From assembly GCA_002401565.1 (NCBI GenBank), contig NVTL01000019.1, forward strand, positions 1,013-9,950: a stretch of 8,938 bases of DNA. Direction: 5' to 3'. Position numbers and translations under genes: made by a program. This stretch comes from Rhodospirillaceae bacterium. Its GTDB lineage: Bacteria; Pseudomonadota; Alphaproteobacteria; Rhodospirillales; Magnetovibrionaceae. This document shows, in pieces, positions 1 through 5,653 of this stretch (the stretch's first letter is position 1; every line of letters starts with the position of its first letter). The notes under the pieces are model-generated. The model was not told where the DNA came from. It ran no database searches and worked only from the letters and a program-made list of their open reading frames with translations.

Positions 1-1015
1 GATGACTAATGCCATCGGATCGGTACGATGCGGTCTGTGCTTTGATAACATCGTAATACGACATCCAGCTTTCTGAATATCCATAGGTCCAGTATCCATA
101 AGGGATGCTCAACGATCCGCTCGCGATGCGACTGCCGCTTGGGCTTTCGCCGCGCTGATCGGGCTGGATGCTGAACGTCCACACATCATTCAGACCCAAC
201 GGACTGTCGAGGTCCAAACCGAAGGCGATCTGGTTACGTCCGGTGGAAAGCGATCCTGCGTTATCCAGAGACGTTGATACCCGCCAACGTTTCGCGGGCT
301 TATTTTTAATCACAACAACGCTACCACCCGATGTTTCGCCGGGGATCAGTTCCATTTTTGCATTGTTGCTGGATACGCGATTGAGCTGGTCGAGGCCTTG
401 TTCCAAGTCCCGGATATTCAGCACGTCGCCTTCAAGACCGGGAAAGGCCGTGCCCAGTCCCATATGCCGATCTTCCTGTTCCAATCTGACCTGTTCCATT
501 TTGCCTTCCAGAACCAAAACACGCAGAACGCCGTCGGTTAAATCCTGAGGCGGCAAGTACGCTCGGGTTGTTGAATAGCCGCGATCCAAATACCAGTTCG
601 ATATTTTGCGCAGGGCCTCATCAATTTCCGGCAAGCCCATACACACATCGACAAAAGCCTCAACCAAACCATCGCTTTCACGGGGGGAAAGAATATGCAT
701 ACCGGATATTTCAACCTTGTGAATATCACGACATACACCTTCTGGTAGATTGATCGGTGCTTCTTGGCGGGGAACGACCTCTCCCTCTGGTGGTTTTAAC
801 TGAGGCGCACGACGCAAGTCTTCTTGTTGATCTTGTTCGTCTTGATGGCGACGTTGAAGTTCATTTTGACGGTCTTGAACCAACGGCAAATCTTGCGGAG
901 CAACGCCTTGCGCCCACAACGGTGATCCTGATGAAATAAGAGTCATCAGTATGAAAAAGAATAAATATGTTATTTTACAAATACTTAAGTCATATAAATA
1001 CTTTAACATAGGCAT
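1..1015 (-). CDS. ShlB/FhaC/HecB-family two-partner-secretion transporter (TpsB), 3' end beyond the window
   Basis: This is the N-terminal 338 residues of an outer-membrane transporter that exports or activates a TpsA partner such as a filamentous haemagglutinin or haemolysin. My own minus-strand translation is open from an ATG at 1015 to the window edge. It begins with a signal peptide (hydrophobic residues about 16-33, likely cleavage after SPLWA at 35), then a Gln/Arg/Glu-rich linker (about 40-88). A POTRA_2-type domain follows (about 93-175) with the characteristic WYLDRGY and AYLPPQDL segments and two cysteines (95 and 125) that could form a disulfide. The start of the ShlB beta-barrel domain follows from about 240. 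An in-frame TGA at 1024-1022 limits the start to 1015 or an internal codon (ATG at 1009 or 946). None has a clear Shine-Dalgarno site. The barrel end and the TpsA partner gene are not visible. It has no obvious functional link to the defence genes and may be chromosomal background. Confidence 0.87.
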   Translation of the reverse strand, partial: MPMLKYLYDLSICKITYLFFFILMTLISSGSPLWAQGVAPQDLPLVQDRQNELQRRHQDEQDQQEDLRRAPQLKPPEGEVVPRQEAPINLPEGVCRDIHKVEISGMHILSPRESDGLVEAFVDVCMGLPEIDEALRKISNWYLDRGYSTTRAYLPPQDLTDGVLRVLVLEGKMEQVRLEQEDRHMGLGTAFPGLEGDVLNIRDLEQGLDQLNRVSSNNAKMELIPGETSGGSVVVIKNKPAKRWRVSTSLDNAGSLSTGRNQIAFGLDLDSPLGLNDVWTFSIQPDQRGESPSGSRIASGSLSIPYGYWTYGYSESWMSYYDVIKAQTASYRSDGISH

Positions 1016-1527
1016 AAAAAATCATTCAGGCACACGGGCCCGTTCTCCCCACAGACCCTAAAAGGCCTCTGTCTTTTAATTTTCAAACAACCCCATCAGT
1101 AAACGAAGGAAATCTTCTGCACCGTATTTTCACGAGATGAAAACATATGCACAGACATCACCAATGAGTGCAGATGACAATTAACAGTACTCAGGATAAA
1201 GAATCAAGTTAAAGAATTATTAACGTATGCAGTGACGCATTAAGTGCAATGAAATGCCTTATCAACAAATACATGGGCAATCTGTACTTAAGTTCTGGGG
1301 AAATCCGAAATCGAGCACCTTTATCAAGTGCGCCCTCAATGATAATAAATAGGATATTGGTACAGAGAGATAAAATTATAAGACAGAAAGGAGGCTCTCT
1401 ACTTACAACATGCCATGAAATTTGCGTGTACTAATATTGATATGCATTATCGCGCATGGTCAAACGGCGACATTGGAAATGCCGTATGTGTTCGGTAAAG
1501 CTGAAGAAGCTTCCATCTTTTGTTATC
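1016..1527. other. gene-free spacer between the rloC-like gene and the TpsB gene
   Basis: This AT-rich stretch of 512 bases lies downstream of the rloC-like gene and upstream of the transporter gene. The only open frames are short plus-strand ones without Shine-Dalgarno sites or recognisable protein features. It should contain the promoter of the transporter and the terminator of the rloC operon. I see no strong -35/-10 pair, and no hairpin followed by a T-run, on the minus strand. A small dyad (AAGCT, five-base loop, AGCTT) just after the rloC-like stop lacks a T-tract. Confidence 0.5.
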
Positions 1528-3846
1528 CTAGGAACTTCGAAGAATTTCAAGTTGGCCAACAGCAAATCTCTCAACCACCTGAACAGTCTCCTTGCAAGCG
1601 AGTTTCAGATCATCAGGCGCCGGCATTTCTTCGTAATAAGTGCCATGGCTAAGGCTGTTGATCATCACGCTTTTGATCTCAAATTCATCTTGTTCTGCAA
1701 GAAAAGTGATGAAATTTGTCAAACTGTCTGACTTGTCCGGTCGGCAGAAACGGCCTACAGCCTCCAGAACAGACCGAATGGCGTTACCCGTTTGGTGATC
1801 CGGTTCCTTGTCATTTACGGCCACATCATGGATATCTTTCAGTTGTTGCTGGAAAGGCGCAACGTAGGTATTGAGCCGCGTTAGTTGATGCTCCATTTTG
1901 TCCGAGTGTAATGCGAATGCAGCTTCTTCCTTCACGACCCGGTTGGTGCGCGAGATGTTAAAAAAGTAACTGCTGTGCGTCAGGATAATGAGTTCCGGGC
2001 GCGCGTAGGCATTACCGTCAATCAGGCTGGGGTTTGTCGAGATGTCCCCTTGCTTAGAAATGCTGAGGTTCTTCAGTGTCTGCGCAATGGTGAAAATGAA
2101 GTCATAAGACATAGAAGTGACAGGGTCATCAAAGACCAAAAAGAGTTTCTGGTAATCGCCATGGCTCTCCACCTTCTTATGAATACTCGCAACGAAATAG
2201 CAGAATGCAATAGCGGTCTTTTCTCCATCGCTCAACGTCCGGTGTGGGCCACGCGCCATTTCACTGTCGCCGCGTTTCAGAACAAAGCTCTCACGATCAA
2301 AGATATATTTGTCTGCAAAAAATTGGCGTAATAGTAGCTCAAATGTTTCAGCTACTCGCGCTTTTGCATCCGTCTTCGGGCTAGCCTTTTCTTGAGCAGT
2401 GAGATCGTCACGCTTTGCCAGCAACGCTGAACGCAGTTTCCCAATCTCCGTAACCTCAGCCCAGTGATCTCTGGTAAACTCCACAGAAAATATCGCACAA
2501 GCACTCCGTTGAAGGGCTTTACGCTCATCATCCGATTTCTCAACCGCTGACTGTAAGATTGCGACTTTCGCGTTATTCCCTTCTATGACCTTCGCAAGAT
2601 TTTGCATACATCCGGCAAGATTGTCGGACGGCAGTTCAGTTGCTCGGTCAAGGGCGCTGGCCTTTGCCTCTATCGCATCCTTGAAACGCGTTATAATGGC
2701 GCAGGCCTGTTCGATTTCCGTTTCACAGTCAGCAAGCTGTACGTCTTTCTGAGATGGAACATGGCACTTCAGGGCATCAAACCGGGTTTTTTGGTGTGCG
2801 ATACGCGGGGATAGGGCGGTGATTTCCGCCTCTTTATCCTTTAGGGTTTTGTATTTCCGGCGCAACTCGGATTTGTGCTTTTCCTCTTCGTCTTTGAAGT
2901 AGGCGATGTAGGTCTCAATCGTTTCTTTCGCGGGAGATTCCTGAATGCTCTGATCACAGAAAGGGCAGGTATCCGCATCATGTGCATCCAATATATCGAC
3001 GCCAGTTTTGAAAAAAATGTGATCAGAATCGATTTTCTGTTTGATATTTGCCGAAATAGAGGACGGCGACGTAACCTTCTGAAGCGAGCCTTGGATCGCC
3101 TCGACGCCAATATCATCGACATGAATGGAGACCACAGGTTCCGGATAGATTGGTTCCGCCGGAATGGATTTGAGGCTATCTAGGTCTTTCAACGTGTCAG
3201 CAAATGACCGTTCAGGGGTATCCGGCTTTTTAGCCCCGTGCCCAATAACATCATCTACACCCAGATTTTTATAGTCCTTAAGTTGCTTACTCGCCCCAGC
3301 TTTTTCATGAACTTCCGAAATCTTCGCCACTTCAAATGCCATACCTAGGTTGAACAAAGATTCTTCCTCAGCTTTTTCAGCCGCAACAGCCGCTTCCTGC
3401 GCTTCCTTTAGCTTGATATTCTCACTATCGACAGCAATCTGGTTTTCAATGTTGCTGTTTGGATTATAGAGGTTCGTTCGCAATTCCTCATGAACAAAGT
3501 CCTCCGAAAAGACATGAAAAATGCGCTCAGGCATCTCGGCGGCAACCACATCACCACTTTTCTGCAACGACAGGCTACCGAGTGTCACGGCCCCACGAGA
3601 AATTCTGAAGCCACCACTACCATCAGAGGATTCATCCGAGACTAGATTGATGGCGGCATCGTCTATGTCCTTGCCATTACCCGCCTTGTCGAGATACCAA
3701 AGTGCCCGTGACAGAAAGGACTTACCAGTACCATTTCTGGCAAATACAAGGTTCTGGCGTCTCGCAGATAACTCGCCATCCAGAGATAAGACAGGGCCGA
3801 GGTAACGAGCCGAGATGAAAAAATTTGGTTTAGACGGCGAAGTCAT
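1528..3846 (-). CDS. rloC: RloC-type anticodon nuclease: zinc-hook ABC ATPase with C-terminal tRNase domain
   Basis: The 772-residue protein has the architecture of RloC, the long relative of PrrC, which cuts tRNA in the anticodon loop to block translation after phage attack or DNA damage. Seen in the sequence: Walker A ARNGTGKS (36-43), charged helical arms, zinc-hook-type CPFC (294-297), ABC signature LSDGEK (538-543), Walker B LFLVFDD (568-574) and H-loop His624. In the C-terminal domain, Arg691-X3-Glu695 is followed by Asn730-SLS-His734. This is the order and Arg-X3-Glu spacing of the PrrC catalytic triad (Arg320, Glu324, His356). RloC is known to excise the wobble nucleotide and to respond to zinc; PrrC lacks the long hook-bearing arm. 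The ATG has AGGA at 3855-3858, eight bases upstream. It is the last gene of a minus-strand run, 43 bases after the DUF4177-like gene. No type I restriction genes, the usual PrrC partners, are in view. The gene appears intact. The alternative, a generic AAA_13 or Rad50-like ATPase, is less likely given the triad. Confidence 0.85.
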   Translation of the reverse strand: MTSPSKPNFFISARYLGPVLSLDGELSARRQNLVFARNGTGKSFLSRALWYLDKAGNGKDIDDAAINLVSDESSDGSGGFRISRGAVTLGSLSLQKSGDVVAAEMPERIFHVFSEDFVHEELRTNLYNPNSNIENQIAVDSENIKLKEAQEAAVAAEKAEEESLFNLGMAFEVAKISEVHEKAGASKQLKDYKNLGVDDVIGHGAKKPDTPERSFADTLKDLDSLKSIPAEPIYPEPVVSIHVDDIGVEAIQGSLQKVTSPSSISANIKQKIDSDHIFFKTGVDILDAHDADTCPFCDQSIQESPAKETIETYIAYFKDEEEKHKSELRRKYKTLKDKEAEITALSPRIAHQKTRFDALKCHVPSQKDVQLADCETEIEQACAIITRFKDAIEAKASALDRATELPSDNLAGCMQNLAKVIEGNNAKVAILQSAVEKSDDERKALQRSACAIFSVEFTRDHWAEVTEIGKLRSALLAKRDDLTAQEKASPKTDAKARVAETFELLLRQFFADKYIFDRESFVLKRGDSEMARGPHRTLSDGEKTAIAFCYFVASIHKKVESHGDYQKLFLVFDDPVTSMSYDFIFTIAQTLKNLSISKQGDISTNPSLIDGNAYARPELIILTHSSYFFNISRTNRVVKEEAAFALHSDKMEHQLTRLNTYVAPFQQQLKDIHDVAVNDKEPDHQTGNAIRSVLEAVGRFCRPDKSDSLTNFITFLAEQDEFEIKSVMINSLSHGTYYEEMPAPDDLKLACKETVQVVERFAVGQLEILRSS

Positions 3847-3889
3847 TTAATTCATCCTAAAAGATCGCCGGAGTTGCACCCGCCATGAG

Positions 3890-4135
3890 TCACCCCTTTG
3901 CCCTCTTAAACACCAACATCTTAAAAACCGTAAGGATAGGCTTGTTTCCTTGAAGGCATCCCGGTGGTTCCGAGGTTTCAAATTCGTCAATACAGATAAA
4001 CTCCCAGCCCTCAGCGGCCTCACGGTTAATGATGTTCTGGTATTCAGCCACAGCTTTAGCCCGATCTTCCGGTTTTTTAACGGCAATGACCGTTGGCCCT
4101 GCTACACAACGATATTCATATTTTTTTTCAGTCAT
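3890..4135 (-). CDS. small DUF4177-like protein
   Basis: This 81-residue soluble protein of unknown function has no signal peptide or membrane segment. It resembles DUF4177 in having an N-terminal KKYEYR strand, a central AEGWEF segment after a helix (about residues 30-45), and a C-terminal hydrophobic strand ending FKMLVFKR. The insertion around ETSEPPGCL is longer than in minimal members. I chose the ATG at 4135 because it follows a G-rich, Shine-Dalgarno-like stretch. An ATG at 4147 and a TTG at 4156 in the same frame would add 4 or 7 residues. It lies 29 bases after yidD and 43 bases before the rloC-like gene, so co-transcription is likely. A role as accessory or silencer of the nuclease is possible, but only its position supports that. 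Confidence 0.72.
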   Translation of the reverse strand: MTEKKYEYRCVAGPTVIAVKKPEDRAKAVAEYQNIINREAAEGWEFICIDEFETSEPPGCLQGNKPILTVFKMLVFKRAKG

Positions 4136-4164
4136 ACCCCACCCCATACACGTCAAAATAGATA

Positions 4165-4371
4165 TTACGGAAAATCTTCCCCTTCATTTGGATAGCAACA
4201 ACGTTGCAGTCGGTCAACAATAAGCTGTAACCCTTTCCAAACCCCATATTTTTCCAAAGCTAGAATTGCATAATTCGAGCAACTTGGGTCAAACCGACAC
4301 CGCTCCCGAACGGAAGCTGGGGCAACCAACTGATACAATCGAATAATTCGAATTAAAAGTTTTGAAAGCAT
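4165..4371 (-). CDS. yidD: YidD-family membrane protein insertion efficiency factor, accessory copy
   Basis: The 68-residue protein matches the YidD family (PF01809). It has an N-terminal amphipathic or hydrophobic helix (about residues 1-20), the cysteine-containing core CRFDPSCSNYAILALEKYG (25-43), KGL (46-48), and a C-terminal RCCYPNEGEDFP. YidD normally assists YidC-dependent insertion of inner-membrane proteins and is encoded between rnpA and yidC. Neither neighbour is present here. The PNEGEDFP ending resembles the subfamily carried on accessory elements rather than the housekeeping one ending in a GYDPVP-like sequence (from memory, not searched). It is the first gene of the run leading to the rloC-like nuclease. 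The ATG has only a weak upstream GCGA, so translation initiation may be poor. It is complete at normal family length. Confidence 0.83.
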   Translation of the reverse strand: MLSKLLIRIIRLYQLVAPASVRERCRFDPSCSNYAILALEKYGVWKGLQLIVDRLQRCCYPNEGEDFP

Positions 4372-4385
4372 TTCGCATATTACAA

Positions 4386-4416
4386 CTTATACAATATTTG
4401 AAAACTTGATTTTCAA
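4386..4416 (-). promoter_or_regulatory. candidate promoter of the yidD-DUF4177-rloC operon
   Basis: Reading the minus strand, TTGAAA (4416-4411) and TATAAG (4391-4386) each match the sigma-70 consensus at five of six positions. They are separated by 19 bases, two more than ideal. The transcript would start a few bases before the yidD ATG at 4371. The -35 box and spacer coincide with a perfect dyad (4398-4416), so a repressor bound there would block the promoter. This is a motif match only. Confidence 0.33.
4398..4416. promoter_or_regulatory. interleaved palindromes, possible operator in a divergent promoter region
   Basis: TTGAAAA (4398-4404) and TTTTCAA (4410-4416) form a perfect 7-base inverted repeat with a 5-base centre. 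A second perfect palindrome, CTTGA-TTT-TCAAG (4405-4417), overlaps its right half. A third TTTTCAA copy lies at 4431-4437, exactly 21 bases (about two helical turns) from the second. All sit in the gap between the yidD start and the start of a divergent plus-strand reading frame. This is the usual place for an operator, but AT-rich DNA makes short dyads common. Confidence 0.4.
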
Positions 4417-4465
4417 GAATATGGCTGTCATTTTCAATAATTCTAATTTCTTGGGAGGGTAACTG

Positions 4466-4766
4466 ATGGAAATATTCGAGCCGTATTGAGAATACCTAGG
4501 TAGCTTTTGATTCAAAAAGAAAACATCCAAAACCTTTTAACTTGGAAAATGGTACACAAAAAAATTCTGTTTTAAATATTCCTACAATTACGGATGTATG
4601 GAAAACAGGCAAACCAAGCATTACTGAATTTGACGCGGCATGGAGTAGCTCCGCCACTACATTGACCGAATCCGACGTCTTAAATGCTTTAAGGGAATCT
4701 GGAATTAGCTTTGAAGATGCGATTTCGGCCATAAAATCCACGGCAACAAAACCTAACGAATCATAG
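4466..4766 (+). pseudogene. possible broken small plus-strand gene
   Basis: A strong Shine-Dalgarno site, GGAGG (4454-4458), sits seven bases before an ATG at 4466. The frame closes after seven codons (MEIFEPY, TGA at 4487-4489), and the other two frames stop at 4497 and 4501. A different frame is then open from 4500 to the TAG at 4764-4766. It encodes about 88 residues of protein-like composition (for example PTITDVWKTGKPSITEFDAAW and SDVLNALRESGISFEDAISA), but it has no ATG and only a TTG at 4542 without a ribosome site. This suggests a gene damaged near its 5' end. Alternatives are a short leader peptide followed by a TTG-started gene, or chance. I recognise no family. It is divergent from yidD and shares the dyad-rich gap. 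Confidence 0.33.
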
Positions 4767-4776
4767 CGCCATAAGG

Positions 4777-4822
4777 GTCTGTAGCCTTTCTGCCATAGAA
4801 GATGCTTCTGGCGGTCACAGAC
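4777..4822. other. stem-loop of unknown role
   Basis: Outer arms GTCTGT (4777-4782) and ACAGAC (4817-4822) enclose an inner hairpin. The inner hairpin is GCC (4792-4794), a two-base bulge, AGAAG (4797-4801), loop ATG, then CTTCT (4805-4809) and GGC (4810-4812). No T-run follows on either strand, so it is not a standard terminator. It could belong to a structured RNA or to the decayed gene just upstream. Confidence 0.3.
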
Positions 4823-5032
4823 AGCAAGCCGCCCTCGCCACGGCCCTACACAGCCCAAAACCAAGCTTATGCGGTTACGTGTCTTGCGCTTAACTCAAGG
4901 AAGCCCCTTATATACAGCGCCCTATGACCAGAGCAGCCAGAACCTGATGCGCAAAGGGATTTTTAACTCTAGAATCTCATATTAATAAGTCCCCACCAAC
5001 TACAGATACCAAGTTAATCGTCCATAGCTGTC

Positions 5033-5074
5033 CGCATTCGTCACATGATGCACGGGCGAAAACGCACGAATGCG
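5033..5074. repeat. perfect 9-base inverted repeat with 24-base spacer
   Basis: CGCATTCGT (5033-5041) is repeated in inverse as ACGAATGCG (5066-5074). The right arm also contains a small CGCA-CGAA-TGCG hairpin (5063-5074), so two alternative foldings are possible. It lies about 75 bases from the tRNA 3'-end fragment. It may be a recombinase or excisionase binding site or an RNA hairpin; nothing in the sequence decides between these. Confidence 0.5.
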
Positions 5075-5084
5075 CCTAGGTTTA

Positions 5085-5103
5085 TTACCTAAAAGTTACC
5101 TAA
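5085..5103. repeat. two TTACCTAA direct repeats one helical turn apart
   Basis: TTACCTAA occurs at 5085-5092 and again at 5096-5103, a period of 11 bases. TAGGT (5077-5081) forms an inverted match to ACCTA of the first copy. Helically phased short repeats next to an attachment site resemble arm-type binding sites of tyrosine recombinases, but the repeats are short and this is inference. Confidence 0.35.
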
Positions 5104-5126
5104 GTTTTGTATAAGTGCTTCCAAAC

Positions 5127-5151
5127 TGACTGTAAGTCATTGAAACCAATG
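5127..5151. repeat. two abutting short palindromes flanking the tRNA 3' end
   Basis: TGACT-GTA-AGTCA (5127-5139) and CATTG-AAAC-CAATG (5138-5151) are both perfect and overlap by two bases. The second runs into the CCA end of the tRNA fragment. Such a cluster immediately outside a tRNA 3' end is what one would expect at an integrase core site. Confidence 0.4.
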
Positions 5152-5168
5152 GTGACCCCTACGGGACT
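5150..5168 (-). other. tRNA 3'-end fragment, probable attachment-site remnant
   Basis: On the minus strand this reads AGTCCCGTAGGGGTCACCA. It divides as a tRNA end does: the last T-loop bases, CCCGT as the 3' half of the T-stem, AGGGGTC as the 3' half of a seven-pair acceptor stem, discriminator A, and CCA. Nothing upstream supplies the rest of a tRNA, so it is a fragment and not a gene. The parent tRNA should begin GACCCCT; I cannot name its amino acid. Integrative elements that use tRNA 3' ends leave such a copy at their far end. The orientation puts the element at higher coordinates. Confidence 0.55.
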
Positions 5169-5204
5169 AAATATTTCCTTTAAAAACAAAGCATTATGAA
5201 AAAA

Positions 5205-5259
5205 TTAGGGAAAAACACTACTCATTACAAATCAGATACTTACGTCCAGTTTTCCCTAA
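5205..5259. repeat. perfect 10-base inverted repeat with 35-base spacer
   Basis: TTAGGGAAAA (5205-5214) pairs perfectly with TTTTCCCTAA (5250-5259). The arms are not followed by a T-run on either strand. Possible roles are a pair of protein-binding sites next to the putative attachment site, the stem of a small RNA, or ends of a very short insertion. None can be chosen from the sequence. Confidence 0.5.
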
Positions 5260-5320
5260 CCATCTATTGCCCTGAAATTTGATTTTTAATGCCGCAACCA
5301 TATGGCATCATTTTTTCAAA

Positions 5321-5340
5321 TGGGATTCGAACTCGTGTTG
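5321..5340 (-). other. tRNA-like T-loop remnant
   Basis: The minus strand contains GTTCGAATCCC, the hallmark of a tRNA T-arm. It is preceded by AACACGA, as in many bacterial tRNAs. The T-stem pairs at only three of five positions, no acceptor partner or CCA follows, and the upstream CTAG/CTAG arm has an eight-base loop. It is not a working tRNA. It may be a decayed tRNA piece from a second integration, or chance. Confidence 0.22.
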
Positions 5341-5653
5341 CTTCTAGCCTCAAAACTAGGGGCTGTTCAGATCGAGCCTCCGGCGTAATAGTCTGGCAAG
5401 AGACCTCTGCATTTTGCACCTTTTCCAACAAAAACACCCAAAACCAGTTATGCAGAATTCCGCCGTTTTTTTTTGCGGAGCTATTGAAAAAAATTCAACC
5501 TCCAAACATAGAAATAGAAAATACAGCAAAGACAGAATAAACCCTATGATTATCAGTATGATGGTTGCGGGACCTCGTACCTTTTGCAGTATTACTGGTC
5601 ATGCACATTTTCCTATAAGGGAATAAATATCAAAATTCACTCTAACTACCAGA

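Larger units (their letters stand above)
4767..5653. other. gene-free, repeat-rich stretch between the two defence blocks
   Basis: These 887 bases lie between the broken small gene and the 3' end of the ABC ATPase gene. I see no supportable coding region. The stretch holds a hairpin (4777-4822), a 9-base inverted repeat (5033-5074), paired TTACCTAA repeats (5085-5103), short palindromes next to a tRNA 3'-end fragment (5127-5168), a 10-base inverted repeat (5205-5259) and a tRNA-T-loop-like sequence (5321-5340). A possible leading-edge or junction region of an integrated element is the simplest reading. No convincing terminator for the ATPase gene was found. TCCGC...GCGGA around 5459-5479 has a T-run in its loop rather than after it. 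Confidence 0.5.

Noticed and set aside
1045..1085. Stem-loop plus T-rich tract near ACAGACC...TCTGT as a terminator
   Set aside because: The stem is short and asymmetric, and it faces the plus strand where no gene precedes it.
1249..1731. Short plus-strand frames in and beyond the 1016-1527 spacer
   Set aside because: They have no Shine-Dalgarno sites and irregular composition, and the longer ones overlap the 3' end of the clearly real rloC-like gene.
1528..3846. Annotation as a DNA repair Rad50/SbcC ATPase
   Set aside because: The length is too short for SbcC, no sbcD partner is present, and the C-terminal Arg-X3-Glu...SLSHG signature belongs to anticodon nucleases.
4496..4864. 122-codon minus-strand frame opposite the broken plus-strand gene
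   Set aside because: It has no ribosome site and no family resemblance; the plus-strand frame has better composition and a strong upstream Shine-Dalgarno site.
5321..5395. Possible complete minus-strand tRNA around the GTTCGAATCCC motif
   Set aside because: The T-stem has two mismatches, there is no acceptor 3' strand or CCA, and the anticodon-like arm has the wrong loop size.
5289..5540. 83-codon plus-strand frame containing GIRTRV
   Set aside because: The GIRTRV segment is a reverse translation of a tRNA T-arm-like sequence, a well-known source of spurious ORFs, and there is no ribosome site.
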